Assembly (NCBI RefSeq): GCF_020829665.1
Contig: NZ_JAIVFT010000020.1
Span: forward strand, 1 to 64,000
Length of the DNA stretch: 64,000 bases
Origin: Nostoc sp. CHAB 5824
GTDB lineage: Bacteria; Cyanobacteriota; Cyanobacteriia; Cyanobacteriales; Nostocaceae
Direction of reading: 5' to 3'
Made by a program: the position numbers and the translations under genes
The notes under the pieces: model-generated
The model's database searches: none
What the model was told of the DNA's origin: nothing
Seen by the model: only the letters and a program-made list of their open reading frames with translations
In this document: one piece after another, positions 1 through 8,364 of the stretch
Layout of the letters: the number at the start of each line of letters is the position of its first letter
How positions within the stretch are numbered: position 1 is the stretch's first letter

Positions 1-681
1 CACCATCTTTCAAAGCATGGAGGCATTGCTGCGGGGGTGGTCTCTTTCATGAGCTTTTTTTCAACGTGAAAGCTATGCTAGTTAAGCATTATACTCTTTT
101 TTAACTTTAAGTTTTGTTTAAGTCCCGCTAGTAGGGGTGTAGAGATGTACATTAGTGTCAACTTAACGTAAAAACCAGTCTAGACAAAGCTTTGAGAGAT
201 TGTCTTGTCAAGAGTCTCTGACTGGGAATACATAATGGAGGCTCCGCCTCTCTGACTCGCGGCAGCAGCCCAATGAGCAGCATTTCCAGCCAGAGGCTCT
301 TAACGAGGTTTTAAAGAAGTTTTAGCTTAAGTTGACACTAATGACAGATGTGCGTCCCTGCGAATGACCGTATTCTACTGAAGCTGAAAATATTATAATG
401 TAATTTTTACAACTGACACAATTTGGTTAAATATGTAATTAGACGTATAAAAATACAGAAACATTTGCCATCTTTTCATTGATAATCAGAAGTAACTTTA
501 CCCAATCAGGTCTCCCCGTTTCTTAAACTGGGTTTGTACGCTCAACTACCAAAGATGGCTAACAATACAGGTCGCGCTTTTAAGCAGCCGTATTGCCAAA
601 AAGCCTGTAGTCAAGACAGCCCAAGCCTAAAAACGGCAGTAGTTTAAAACTTAACTTCCAAACTGACAGAGACTTGAAAAA
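1..681. other. Intergenic region with a MITE copy
   Basis: No convincing complete gene is seen. The first ~65 bases are open in one plus frame and end in a stop, so they could be the 3' end of a gene to the left, but nothing identifies it. A MITE-like element lies at 151-342. The AT-rich stretch 400-680 should hold the promoter of the exported protein that starts at 682; no operator was recognised. Confidence 0.5.
151..342. mobile_element. MITE-like element, intact copy (192 bp)
   Basis: The element begins attagtgtcaacttaa and ends with the exact reverse complement, giving 16-bp perfect terminal inverted repeats. It has no coding capacity. A second, worn copy lies at 21149-21329 and shares the left terminus, the sequence ccagtct, the segment cggcagcag-cccaatgag, and the long stretch ccagaggctcttaacgaggttttaaa. 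No matching transposase is present in the window, so a trans-mobilised MITE is the simplest reading. A target-site duplication is not obvious. Confidence 0.75.
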
Positions 682-1560
682 ATGAAAATGACTTTTCAGA
701 AACTTGTAATTGGTGCCTCAATGGCTATTGGTGTGAGCGTTGTCACTGTACCAGCACAGGCTGGAACGCTCACTGGTGCTAGTATTGGTGGAACAGCAGC
801 CAGTGATTATTTAGTCTATGATTCTAATGCTACAAATACCTTCTTAGTAACAAATTCCAGTGCAAATGTACAAAAAGTTTTAAGTGGTAACGCCGCCAAC
901 CCCACTGGAAATGTAGAGCTAGCTGCTAGTAGTGAAAAAGCTGGTTTTAATTTTACTAAGAACACCACCTTGACAGGCACAATCGGTAGCAAAACCTTGA
1001 CTCTAAGCAGCCTCACTTCTGATGACTGGTTTGGAGTCGGAAAAACAACTACTACCTATGGGTTAAATAACTTAGCTAACAACTGGTTTAAGCAAGTTCT
1101 AAGTTCTAATAATATCACTAGTAATTTACTCGGTGGGTTGGGTTATACTCAACAGAGTTTGTTTAGCAAGTTTCTTCTAAGTGGCGGATTTCAACGCTTT
1201 AGCGATCCGAATATTTCCTATGTCAATCAAGATGACACTAGTGGTTTAATCAGTATTGGTTTAGCAGGTCATTATAATGCCGCACCCCTTTTAGGATTGC
1301 CATCTAACCTATTTAAATTACAAGCAAGTGAAATCGTCAAATACACTTATGACGGCAAGACGGACTACCTGTATAGCTTTAAAGCTAGCCAGTCCGGTTT
1401 AGTTGAAAAAAGTGATGGTATATCCCACAGTGGCAATTACCAAGTCACCATCCAAGGTGTGCCTCCCGCAGCAGTGCCAGAACCATCAATAACACTGGGT
1501 CTGCTAGGTGTTGCTGGTGTGTTTGCTACCCAACGCAAATTTAAAAAAGCATCTATTTAA
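682..1560 (+). CDS. PEP-CTERM domain exported protein
   Basis: This 292-residue protein begins with a signal peptide: a Lys-containing start, a hydrophobic stretch, and a cleavage-like AQA near residue 27. It ends with a PEP-CTERM sorting signal: VPEPS, then a hydrophobic segment, then a basic tail (RKFKK). In this family the tail anchors the protein transiently until an exosortase-type enzyme processes it. The middle is rich in Gly, Ser, Thr and Asn with few charges, as usual for extracellular matrix or surface proteins. It is a single-gene unit with its own terminator. The substrate or partner is unknown. The sorting signal is clear; the molecular function is not. Confidence 0.85.
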   Translation: MKMTFQKLVIGASMAIGVSVVTVPAQAGTLTGASIGGTAASDYLVYDSNATNTFLVTNSSANVQKVLSGNAANPTGNVELAASSEKAGFNFTKNTTLTGTIGSKTLTLSSLTSDDWFGVGKTTTTYGLNNLANNWFKQVLSSNNITSNLLGGLGYTQQSLFSKFLLSGGFQRFSDPNISYVNQDDTSGLISIGLAGHYNAAPLLGLPSNLFKLQASEIVKYTYDGKTDYLYSFKASQSGLVEKSDGISHSGNYQVTIQGVPPAAVPEPSITLGLLGVAGVFATQRKFKKASI

Positions 1561-1590
1561 GATTGCGAGTTCAAAACTATAAATAAGCAA

Positions 1591-1618
1591 GGGAGCTAAC
1601 TAATAGCTCCCTTTTTTT
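1591..1618 (+). terminator. Rho-independent terminator of the PEP-CTERM gene
   Basis: A perfect 8-bp stem (gggagcta / tagctccc) with a 5-base loop is followed directly by seven T. It lies 30 bases after the stop codon at 1560. Confidence 0.9.
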
Positions 1619-2110
1619 CTGAATATTTACTTCCAGCTAGAAGATGATTTAATCTTTTAAGCTAAAGTTTTTAAAAAACTAAAAATGAGTAAGTCGTAAA
1701 AGCCTATATCTGTATGCCCCTACCAACGTATTTGTAATAGAGATTCCGTAAAATGATATTACTTAGCCCCACATCCAGATGAAAACTATTCTATAAAGGG
1801 CAATAACCTTACCATTATTTCAGTATTACTTAAGTAGTTTTACTCATAAAGCTAAGACGATTCAATTTATAAACGCAGCATTTTATTTAATACTATAAAA
1901 TATAAAAATAACGTAAAGTAAATATTAAAACTTAATTAAACTACTATTAGTTTTAATATTATTAAGTATTATAGAACAGGTAAATTTAATTTTTTAATAT
2001 CTTTCACTAGATTACATAAGTAACATTTCTATTCATTTTACCATTTAAATGCAATACCATTTTAGTTGATGGTAAGAATTGTTGGCTTTTACTTAAGAAA
2101 ATAGATAGCA
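1619..2110. other. AT-rich intergenic region
   Basis: About 490 bases, strongly AT-rich. I see no open frame, structural RNA or strong repeat. It presumably holds the promoter of the receiver protein at 2111. Confidence 0.5.
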
Positions 2111-2533
2111 ATGATAGCACAAGTAATCAACATAGATCAGCCATTGCGGTCACATAAAGTTAGACGAGTTTTGCTAGTTGAAGACCATTATCTCAATCGG
2201 ATGTTGTTGAGCGACTATCTAAGTTACTGTGGGTACGATGTCCAAAGTTTATCAGAAGGCTCTACTTTTTTCTCAACTATAGAGAAATTCGAGCCAGATT
2301 TAATGTTATTAGACTTAAAATTGCCAGATATTGACGGTTATTCGCTCTTAAAACAAGTCCAGCAAAAACCTGATTTGTCAAAAATACCTATTATTGTGGT
2401 TTCAGCTTTTGCTTTTAAAGCAGATCAAGAACTAGCTTTGAGTTTGGGCGCACGTCGCTATTTTGTCAAACCTCTAAAACTTAAGGATCTCATTCTGACA
2501 ATTGAAGAAGAGTTGACTTTTAGCCACAGATAA
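2111..2533 (+). CDS. Single-domain response regulator (CheY-like receiver)
   Basis: This 140-residue protein is one receiver domain preceded by ~18 basic/polar residues. The acidic pair E24-D25, the phosphoacceptor D68 (in LLLDLKLPD) and the conserved K120 (in FVKPLK) are all present, so it should be phosphorylated by a histidine kinase. There is no output domain, so it probably acts by protein contact, as in phosphorelays or motility and adaptation circuits. No kinase is adjacent. A small coiled-coil gene runs convergently 21 bases downstream. The cognate kinase and output cannot be told from the sequence. Confidence 0.92.
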   Translation: MIAQVINIDQPLRSHKVRRVLLVEDHYLNRMLLSDYLSYCGYDVQSLSEGSTFFSTIEKFEPDLMLLDLKLPDIDGYSLLKQVQQKPDLSKIPIIVVSAFAFKADQELALSLGARRYFVKPLKLKDLILTIEEELTFSHR

Positions 2534-2554
2534 GCTTTTCTGCTGAGTGTACAT

Positions 2555-2734
2555 TTATTCAGCTTTTTGCTCTGCAATAAACTCTTCCACTCGCTCACTA
2601 ATATGTTGCACAGAAGTTCCAATTTTTGAAATTCTATGTTGTACTTGTGCTAACAACAAAACTGCTGTTTGCAGATCATTGAGTGTTTCAGCCATAGCCT
2701 CACGGTACTGGGCTTCAAAGTCTTGCAAATTCAT
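2555..2734 (-). CDS. Small coiled-coil protein (59 aa), unknown function
   Basis: The minus strand encodes 59 residues from ATG at 2734 to TAA at 2555, starting MNLQDFEAQYREAMAETLND. The composition is natural for a soluble helical protein. The hydrophobic spacing from residue ~16 to 55 (ending VEEFIAEQKAE) suggests a continuous amphipathic or coiled-coil helix. A purine-rich aagag lies shortly before the start. The overlapping plus-strand frame has a Cys/Ser-rich composition and looks like a shadow. The gene converges on the receiver gene. Family unknown; a small adaptor role is only a guess. Confidence 0.65.
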   Translation of the reverse strand: MNLQDFEAQYREAMAETLNDLQTAVLLLAQVQHRISKIGTSVQHISERVEEFIAEQKAE

Positions 2735-2741
2735 AGTTTAA

Positions 2742-3521
2742 CTCTTGTTTTAAATCATTATAATAGCTATATTTTCAATCATAATCTTAAATTTAAATTC
2801 CTAAATCCGTTAATTCGCTTAATGTTATAAGTTCAATTTAGAAAGCAGAATATTGCTATTTAATAAACTATTTATATAATATTTATATAATCAATATATA
2901 AACATATTATTTTTTATTAAAAAACCAGAGGCAAAATTATCAAAATCAACAATAAAAATATTTTATACAAAAATATAAATTTTTAAATAAAAACGTATTA
3001 CCGATTTAAAAAATATTAATTATAGATTCAAAAAGCAAAGTCTTTATTCTGACAGTGAGTGAGCGTGAATAAATCAAACTATCTTAAGTAACGTAAAAGT
3101 GTTTAAATAAGTTCGTAGTAAGCGGCTCTAGTCCTTTTTGAGAACTTTAGTCTTCTTTATGAGACGCTATGCGTAGCAAGAATCCCAAAGGGGTAGACTA
3201 CAAACCTTTAATTATTTACGCCGTCCTACTTAGGAGCCGATAACTAAGGTCGCAGCTAGACAAACTCTTGTCTGCTTCAAAGTTCTGATGCTTGCAACAA
3301 ATTTTCTGGCAAAGTCTAGGTCGGAAACTGGCCCTCAAGCTTGTCTTTGTGCGGCGTTAGCGGGGCGTTGAGCCAGTGCTGAGTAAAAAATACTAGTCCC
3401 CAGCCACTATTTTATGTGTTCTGGTGTATGCAGTTCATGACGGCTACTTTACATTTACTTGTTAAATCGGCACGAAAAAATAATTTTTCTTAAAATAGAG
3501 AAAGACTACCTAATTTTGGTT
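2742..3521. other. Intergenic region with small dispersed repeats
   Basis: The left part (2742-3060) is extremely AT-rich and featureless. Near 3158-3203 there is a small palindromic-type repeat (gagacgctatgcgtagc followed by cccaaaggggtagac). Similar sequence occurs at 39130 and 25315, in line with dispersed short repeats of Nostoc-type genomes. No gene is seen before uvrC. Confidence 0.45.
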
Positions 3522-5399
3522 GTGGCTATATCTACTCAAATACTATCACTGGTTAAAGAGCCAGAACGACTGGAAAACCGTCTAGCCGAAATTCCACCGG
3601 AACCGGGGGTTTATTTCATGCGGGACAGTAGCGATCGCATTATATATATAGGTAAATCACGTAAGTTGCGATCGCGTGTCCGTTCCTATTTCCGGGATGG
3701 CTACAACAAGACTGAACGCATCGCCACAATGGTTAAGTTGGTGACAGAAATTGAATTCATCGTCACTGATACTGAAGCCGAAGCGCTAGCGCTAGAAGCG
3801 AATTTAATCAAGCAGCACCAGCCATACTTTAACGTGCTGCTCAAAGATGATAAAAAATATCCCTATCTGTGCATCACTTGGTCAGAAGATTATCCTCGAA
3901 TTTTTATTACCCGGAAACGCCAATTCGGCAAAGAAAAGGATAAATTTTATGGGCCTTATACTGATGCTGGGCTTTTGCGAGAAATTGTACGCCTGTGCAA
4001 GCGTATCTTTCCACAGCGACAACGGCCTCAACCACTTTTCAAAGACCGTCCTTGCTTAAATTATGATTTAGGGCGTTGTCCGGGTGTGTGTCAACAGATG
4101 ATTTCACCAGAAGAATATCGCAAAATAGTACAAAAAATAGCGATGGTCTTTCAAGGGCGAACTCAGGAACTGATTGATATTTTGACTCAACAGATGAATA
4201 CAGCCGCTGAGAATTTGAATTTTGAGTCAGCAGCGCGGATTCGTGACCAAATTTCTGGGTTAAAGTCACTGACAGCCAATCAAAAAGTTTCCTTACCAGA
4301 TGATACAGTTTCGCGGGATGCGATCGCACTGGCAGCTGACGAACAGCACGCTTGTATTCAACTATTCCAGATTCGCGCTGGGCAATTGGTAGGACGCTTG
4401 GCCTTTGTGGCGGATGCTCAGGCAGAACCAGGAGCTATTTTACAACGAGCTTTAGAGGAACATTATCAAACTGCTGACTCAGTGGAAATACCTTTAGAAA
4501 TTCTGGTACAGCATGATTTACCAGATGTGGAGATATTGGCGGATGTCTTAACTCAACGCAAAGGGAAAAAAGTCACAATATTGACTCCTTTACGGCAAAC
4601 TAAGGCAGAATTAATTGAGATGGTAGAGCGAAATGCCCAGTATGAATTGCAAAGAATGCAGAAATTAGGCGATCGCAACGACCAAGCAATGCAAGATTTA
4701 GCTACCATTCTCGATTTACCAGATGTACCCCATCGCATCGAAGGTTATGACATTTCCCACATTCAAGGGTCAAATGCTGTAGCTTCGCAAGTTGTATTTA
4801 TCGACGGTTTACCCGCTAAACAACACTATCGCCACTACAAAATTAAAAATCCCACGGTGACGGCGGGACATTCAGATGATTTTGCTAGTCTTGCTGAAGT
4901 TATTGGGCGGCGGTTCCGTAAGTATGGCGACGATCCACAGTTGGCACGTTTGGGTAATCCAGATTGGCCTGATTTAATCATGATTGATGGCGGTAAAGGT
5001 CAATTATCATCAGTCGTCGCCGTTTTGCAAGAGATGAATTTATTAGAAGACTTGCGAGTTGTGAGTTTGGCGAAGCAACGAGAAGAGATTTTTTTACCGG
5101 GAGAATCTAAACCTTTGACAACTGATGCAGAACAAGCAGGGGTGCAGTTGTTGCGGCGGTTGCGGGATGAAGCACATCGGTTTGCAGTGACTTTCCATCG
5201 TCAGCAGCGTAGTGATAAATTGAAGCGATCGCGTTTAGATGAAATTCCTGGCTTAGGACATCATCGACAAAAGCAGCTACTAGGGCATTTTCGCTCAGTT
5301 GACTATATTCGGCAAGCAACAACCCCACAACTCGCTGAGGTTCCAGGAATCGGGCCGCGCTTGGCTCAAGAAATCTACGATTATTTTCATCCTTCTTGA
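3522..5399 (+). CDS. uvrC: UvrABC excinuclease subunit C
   Basis: UvrC makes the 3' and 5' incisions around bulky DNA lesions after UvrA/UvrB loading. The N-terminal GIY-YIG nuclease is clear (PPEPGVYFMRD, then IIYIGKS). It is followed by the Cys-rich segment (CLNYDLGRCPGVC), a UVR-type segment, the RNase H-like nuclease half (EGYDISHIQG, LIMIDGGKGQL) and a C-terminal helix-hairpin-helix pair (IPGLGHHRQKQLL, VPGIGPRLA). The frame is open from 3459, but the GTG at 3522 puts the start where cyanobacterial UvrC proteins normally begin, ~18 residues before PEPGVYFMRD; the extra upstream residues look unrelated. The gene stands alone. Confidence 0.95.
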   Translation: MAISTQILSLVKEPERLENRLAEIPPEPGVYFMRDSSDRIIYIGKSRKLRSRVRSYFRDGYNKTERIATMVKLVTEIEFIVTDTEAEALALEANLIKQHQPYFNVLLKDDKKYPYLCITWSEDYPRIFITRKRQFGKEKDKFYGPYTDAGLLREIVRLCKRIFPQRQRPQPLFKDRPCLNYDLGRCPGVCQQMISPEEYRKIVQKIAMVFQGRTQELIDILTQQMNTAAENLNFESAARIRDQISGLKSLTANQKVSLPDDTVSRDAIALAADEQHACIQLFQIRAGQLVGRLAFVADAQAEPGAILQRALEEHYQTADSVEIPLEILVQHDLPDVEILADVLTQRKGKKVTILTPLRQTKAELIEMVERNAQYELQRMQKLGDRNDQAMQDLATILDLPDVPHRIEGYDISHIQGSNAVASQVVFIDGLPAKQHYRHYKIKNPTVTAGHSDDFASLAEVIGRRFRKYGDDPQLARLGNPDWPDLIMIDGGKGQLSSVVAVLQEMNLLEDLRVVSLAKQREEIFLPGESKPLTTDAEQAGVQLLRRLRDEAHRFAVTFHRQQRSDKLKRSRLDEIPGLGHHRQKQLLGHFRSVDYIRQATTPQLAEVPGIGPRLAQEIYDYFHPS

Positions 5400-5472
5400 T
5401 ATGGGTGAAAAGCATATGACATAGGTATTTGAAACTTTCAATGAGTGAAGTTTTAATTTCAAGGCAGCAGTA

Positions 5473-5871
5473 TTACTCGGCATCCATGCTGTAGTATCGA
5501 TTTTCAAAGGTTGTCGAATTCTTCTGTGCTTCCCTAGAAAGCCAAAACATCAGGTAGATGCCAAAATATTGCTGTTTTTCTTTTTCGTTATAAGTTACAA
5601 ATTTTTCAGCCTGTTGATATCGCGCTAACGCTTGCCGAAAGTTCTTTTTTGTAACTTTCTCTCCTAATGCTTGAGATAGCAATTGCCATAATGCAGACCC
5701 TACATCCTTCTTTATATAATCGAGGCAGTAGCCGCGATCGTTGGCAAACTGTTCGTATGTCTGATTTTCAGAAGATGCTTTTAACAAATCACTTTGTAAA
5801 TCAGTCAAGTGCCTGCCAGATGATTTCGATACCACTTTATCCGCAATAGTTAATAACTCTTGAATATTCAT
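5473..5871 (-). CDS. Stand-alone vWA-MoxR-associated N-terminal HTH domain protein
   Basis: The 132-residue protein matches the helix-turn-helix domain often found at the N-terminus of large cyanobacterial NTPase, protease or WD-repeat proteins (vWA-MoxR-associated protein N-terminal domain). Landmarks are the N-terminal I-x-x-A-D-x-V, then GRHLTDLQSDLLKAS, QTYEQFA, and the closing LWQLLSQALGEKVTKKNFR. In most proteins I recall, an effector domain follows; here only ~40 polar, aromatic residues follow. It may be a regulator or adaptor, or the surviving front of a longer gene. No effector gene is adjacent; downstream is the convergent uvrC. Confidence 0.75.
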   Translation of the reverse strand: MNIQELLTIADKVVSKSSGRHLTDLQSDLLKASSENQTYEQFANDRGYCLDYIKKDVGSALWQLLSQALGEKVTKKNFRQALARYQQAEKFVTYNEKEKQQYFGIYLMFWLSREAQKNSTTFENRYYSMDAE

Positions 5872-6584
5872 ATGTCAAATTAATCTGATGAATTGTATGC
5901 AGATGCTAATTAGCGTAAATTAAAGGTTTAAAACCCCTTTTCCAAAGCGGTGCAGGGGTTCTCCCCGTATAGGAAATGGCGTGAGAGGCTGTGCCAACGC
6001 GCACGGTGATTTTGAATTGTTAATAGTTGATATAACAATCCGATTTGATTTATCAACTTACCTCTGAAGACAGGGAATACGAGAGAAGATAGCTAGAGGA
6101 AGGAGTACAAAGTTTTTTAAAAAGCTAAATAGGAGCCATATAAAATTTATTAACTTGAGTGATTTCAATTATTCTCTACCTAAGTATTACTAATGATATA
6201 ATGGTATTAACTAATTTATCAGGAAGTTTATTTGATCTTTAAAAAATTCGCTTCTATTGATTAACTTTTAAAAAAGTTTATTTAAGCTTCATTTTAACTT
6301 TAAAGTTTTATGAGCATTACTTTAAAATTTTTGTTTATTCTCTCCTGCTTTAGAGTGGGTCAACGATCAACTATTAACGTAGAATAGGATTAGGGGTTTG
6401 AGTTGATGTTTCTAGGGCTGACGATGGCGATCGCAAGTGCTTGCAGAAAATTTCACTGATAACAAAGTTACTCGAAAAACAAATTTCGAGAGATTCTGAG
6501 CATATTGTCTATCGGTTGGCATGTATCGCCGCTTTAAGAATAAGCGAATGCGCTAAGTAGTGATTTATCTGCACCGCTAGATTA
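5872..6584. other. Intergenic region
   Basis: AT-rich DNA with no intact gene. The right part (6420-6580) may hold a further eroded N-terminal portion of the Rpn-type pseudogene at 6585, but the reading is too broken to support. Confidence 0.4.
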
Positions 6585-6989
6585 CAGCAAGTTGCTCAGA
6601 AAATTTTAGAAATTACTGATCATACGTATCCAGAATAATATGGCAGCCTCAGCATTGATTCTGGCTTGGCTAGTATTAGAGAGATGATTCAACAATTGCT
6701 GCACTGGAACTTATGCAAGAGTCAGTAATATCATGTCCGGCTAATTAGTTATAATTCCCACATCTATGCAAAAACCGGGAAACTCTCTTTCTCCCTGCTC
6801 CCTGCCCCCCTGCGGTCTTAATGATAAGTAACCGGATATATAACTTATCAAGCTATCCTTGCTGAAGAAGTGCGGCGTGTAGCGATAAATTCGCTCAAAG
6901 AGGGAATTTCGGTGGAAATAGTGGTGAGAGTGACACTGTAACAGCCATAGCAGTTGGCAAGTGAAGAAGCTGGTAACGCAGGGGAGTGA
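6585..6989 (+). pseudogene. Decayed Rpn-family PD-(D/E)XK nuclease/transposase, split by an insertion
   Basis: Conceptual translation in shifting frames gives LQQVAQKILEITDH, then ASALILAWLVLER, then EMIQQLL, then ELMQESVI. After skipping 6731-6845 it resumes exactly in frame as YQAILAEEVRRVAINSL and KEGISVEIVVRVT, followed by two stops before QLASEEAGNAG. The joined ESVIYQAI and the closing segment resemble the C-terminal half of Rpn-family (recombination-promoting nuclease) proteins common in Nostocales. There are at least two frameshifts, two stop codons and one insertion, so the gene is dead. The nuclease half is missing or unrecognisable. The family call is from memory. Confidence 0.5.
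6731..6845. mobile_element. Short inverted-repeat element inside the Rpn-like pseudogene
   Basis: Removing these ~115 bases restores an in-frame join of ...ESVI and YQAILAEEV.... The ends are imperfect inverted repeats: atgtccggctaatta near 6733 and the complement of atatccggttacttat near 6825-6839. The direct repeat tatc (6729-6732 and 6846-6849) may be a target duplication. It has no coding capacity and contains a C-rich low-complexity stretch. It is a MITE-like insertion unrelated in sequence to the 151-342 element. Confidence 0.6.
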
Positions 6990-7099
6990 GGAAGCGTTTT
7001 CATTCATCAGAACAGATGGCAGAGCCACTGGGAATGCATTCCCAGGTGGAACCTGGGAACGAGTACACAATTTAATTCCTCACTCTTAACTCCTAACTT

Positions 7100-8227
7100 T
7101 TATTTGCCAAAGCCTTTACCGCGAGAGCTTGAAGGTAAACAAATGCAGTTTTCGAGTTGAGTGATTAAAACCTCACGATCCAAATTTTGACCAATCAGCA
7201 CGATTTGGTTTTTTAATTGACCTTTCCATTCATCATCATCCAAGGTAAAGCGTTTACCGCAAAGGTGGAAAATATGACGCTTCGGACTTTCATCAAACCA
7301 CATAATCCCCTTAGCTCGGAAGATATTTGAGGGTAGCTGGTTATCTAAGAAATACTGAAACTTCCTAATAGAAAAAGGTTTGTCACTTTGGAAAGAGATG
7401 GAAGTAAAACCATCATTTTCTAAATGGTCAGAATGATGGTGGTGATGATCATGGTGGTCATGGTCATGGTCGTGATGATCGTGACCGCATGTTGAGTGAT
7501 CGTGATCATCATGGTCGTGATGGTCATGATGGTCATGATTGTGATGGTTGTGTTCATCCACCACTGTGTCAAAATATTTATCAGACTCAAACAGGCCAAC
7601 ACTAAGAATTAACGGGAGTGGCACTTGCGATCGCGTGGTGCGGAGAATTCTCGCTCCTTCCTTAACTTCGTTAATTTTTGTTTCTAACTCATTCAAGGTG
7701 GCTTCATCAACCAAATCAGTCTTGTTCAGCACAATTACATCGCCATAGGCAATCTGGCTGTATGCTGCTTGAGAGTTAAATAAATCTAGGCTGTAATTCG
7801 CCGCGTCTACCACGGTAATAATCGAATCCAAGCGAGTTAAATCCCGCAATTCTGTGCCCAAAAATGTTAGAGCTACTGGTAGCGGATCTGCCAATCCAGT
7901 TGTTTCCACTACTAGATAATCTAGATTTTCTTGGCGTTCTAAAACTTTGTAAACTGCATCTACTAAATCATTATTAATAGTGCAGCAGATACAACCATTA
8001 TTTAGTTCCACCATGTTCTCACCAGTGGAAACAATTAGCTCGTTGTCGATGCCAATTTCGCCAAATTCATTCACTAGAACAGCGGTTTTTAAACCCTGTT
8101 GGTTGTTGAGGATATGATTGAGTAAAGTCGTCTTGCCACTACCGAGAAAACCCGTAATAATTGTTACTGGCATTCCTTGTTTTGGCGTATCCATTGCCGA
8201 AGATTCGGGTGTAACTGCTGATTGCAT
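7100..8227 (-). CDS. COG0523 (CobW/ZNG1-type) GTPase with a His-rich metal-binding loop
   Basis: This is a G3E-family GTPase of 375 residues. It has a P-loop GFLGSGKTT (residues 26-34), the family metal motif CxCC (GCICCT), a Walker B-like VVETTGLADP, and the guanine-recognition NKTD. A run of His and Asp at about residues 224-265 (with HSTCGHDHHDHDHD) is inserted before the CobW C-terminal domain, as in zinc- or nickel-handling members. Such proteins use GTP to deliver metal, mostly zinc, to client enzymes. It is divergent from cysS, itself a zinc enzyme, which may be a coincidence. No Zur box was identified. Metal and client are inferred. Confidence 0.9.
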   Translation of the reverse strand: MQSAVTPESSAMDTPKQGMPVTIITGFLGSGKTTLLNHILNNQQGLKTAVLVNEFGEIGIDNELIVSTGENMVELNNGCICCTINNDLVDAVYKVLERQENLDYLVVETTGLADPLPVALTFLGTELRDLTRLDSIITVVDAANYSLDLFNSQAAYSQIAYGDVIVLNKTDLVDEATLNELETKINEVKEGARILRTTRSQVPLPLILSVGLFESDKYFDTVVDEHNHHNHDHHDHHDHDDHDHSTCGHDHHDHDHDHHDHHHHHSDHLENDGFTSISFQSDKPFSIRKFQYFLDNQLPSNIFRAKGIMWFDESPKRHIFHLCGKRFTLDDDEWKGQLKNQIVLIGQNLDREVLITQLENCICLPSSSRGKGFGK

Positions 8228-8364
8228 AGCGCTGTTATCAAATAGTCAAAAAATAGTAATGTAGCGCAGATAGTCCAGAAAACACTAGCATAGGGATGCT
8301 GGACTGTCATCCCAGCTGCTTTACCCTATTATTACGTATCTTCTTATTTCAGCATTACTCTGTT

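Noticed and set aside
2547..2741. Plus-strand frame of 64 codons after the receiver gene
   Set aside because: Cys/Ser-rich improbable composition; it is the shadow of the minus-strand coiled-coil gene at 2555-2734.
6741..7070. Minus-strand frame of 109 codons
   Set aside because: It runs across the inverted-repeat element and the antisense of the Rpn-like pseudogene; composition and features are not protein-like.
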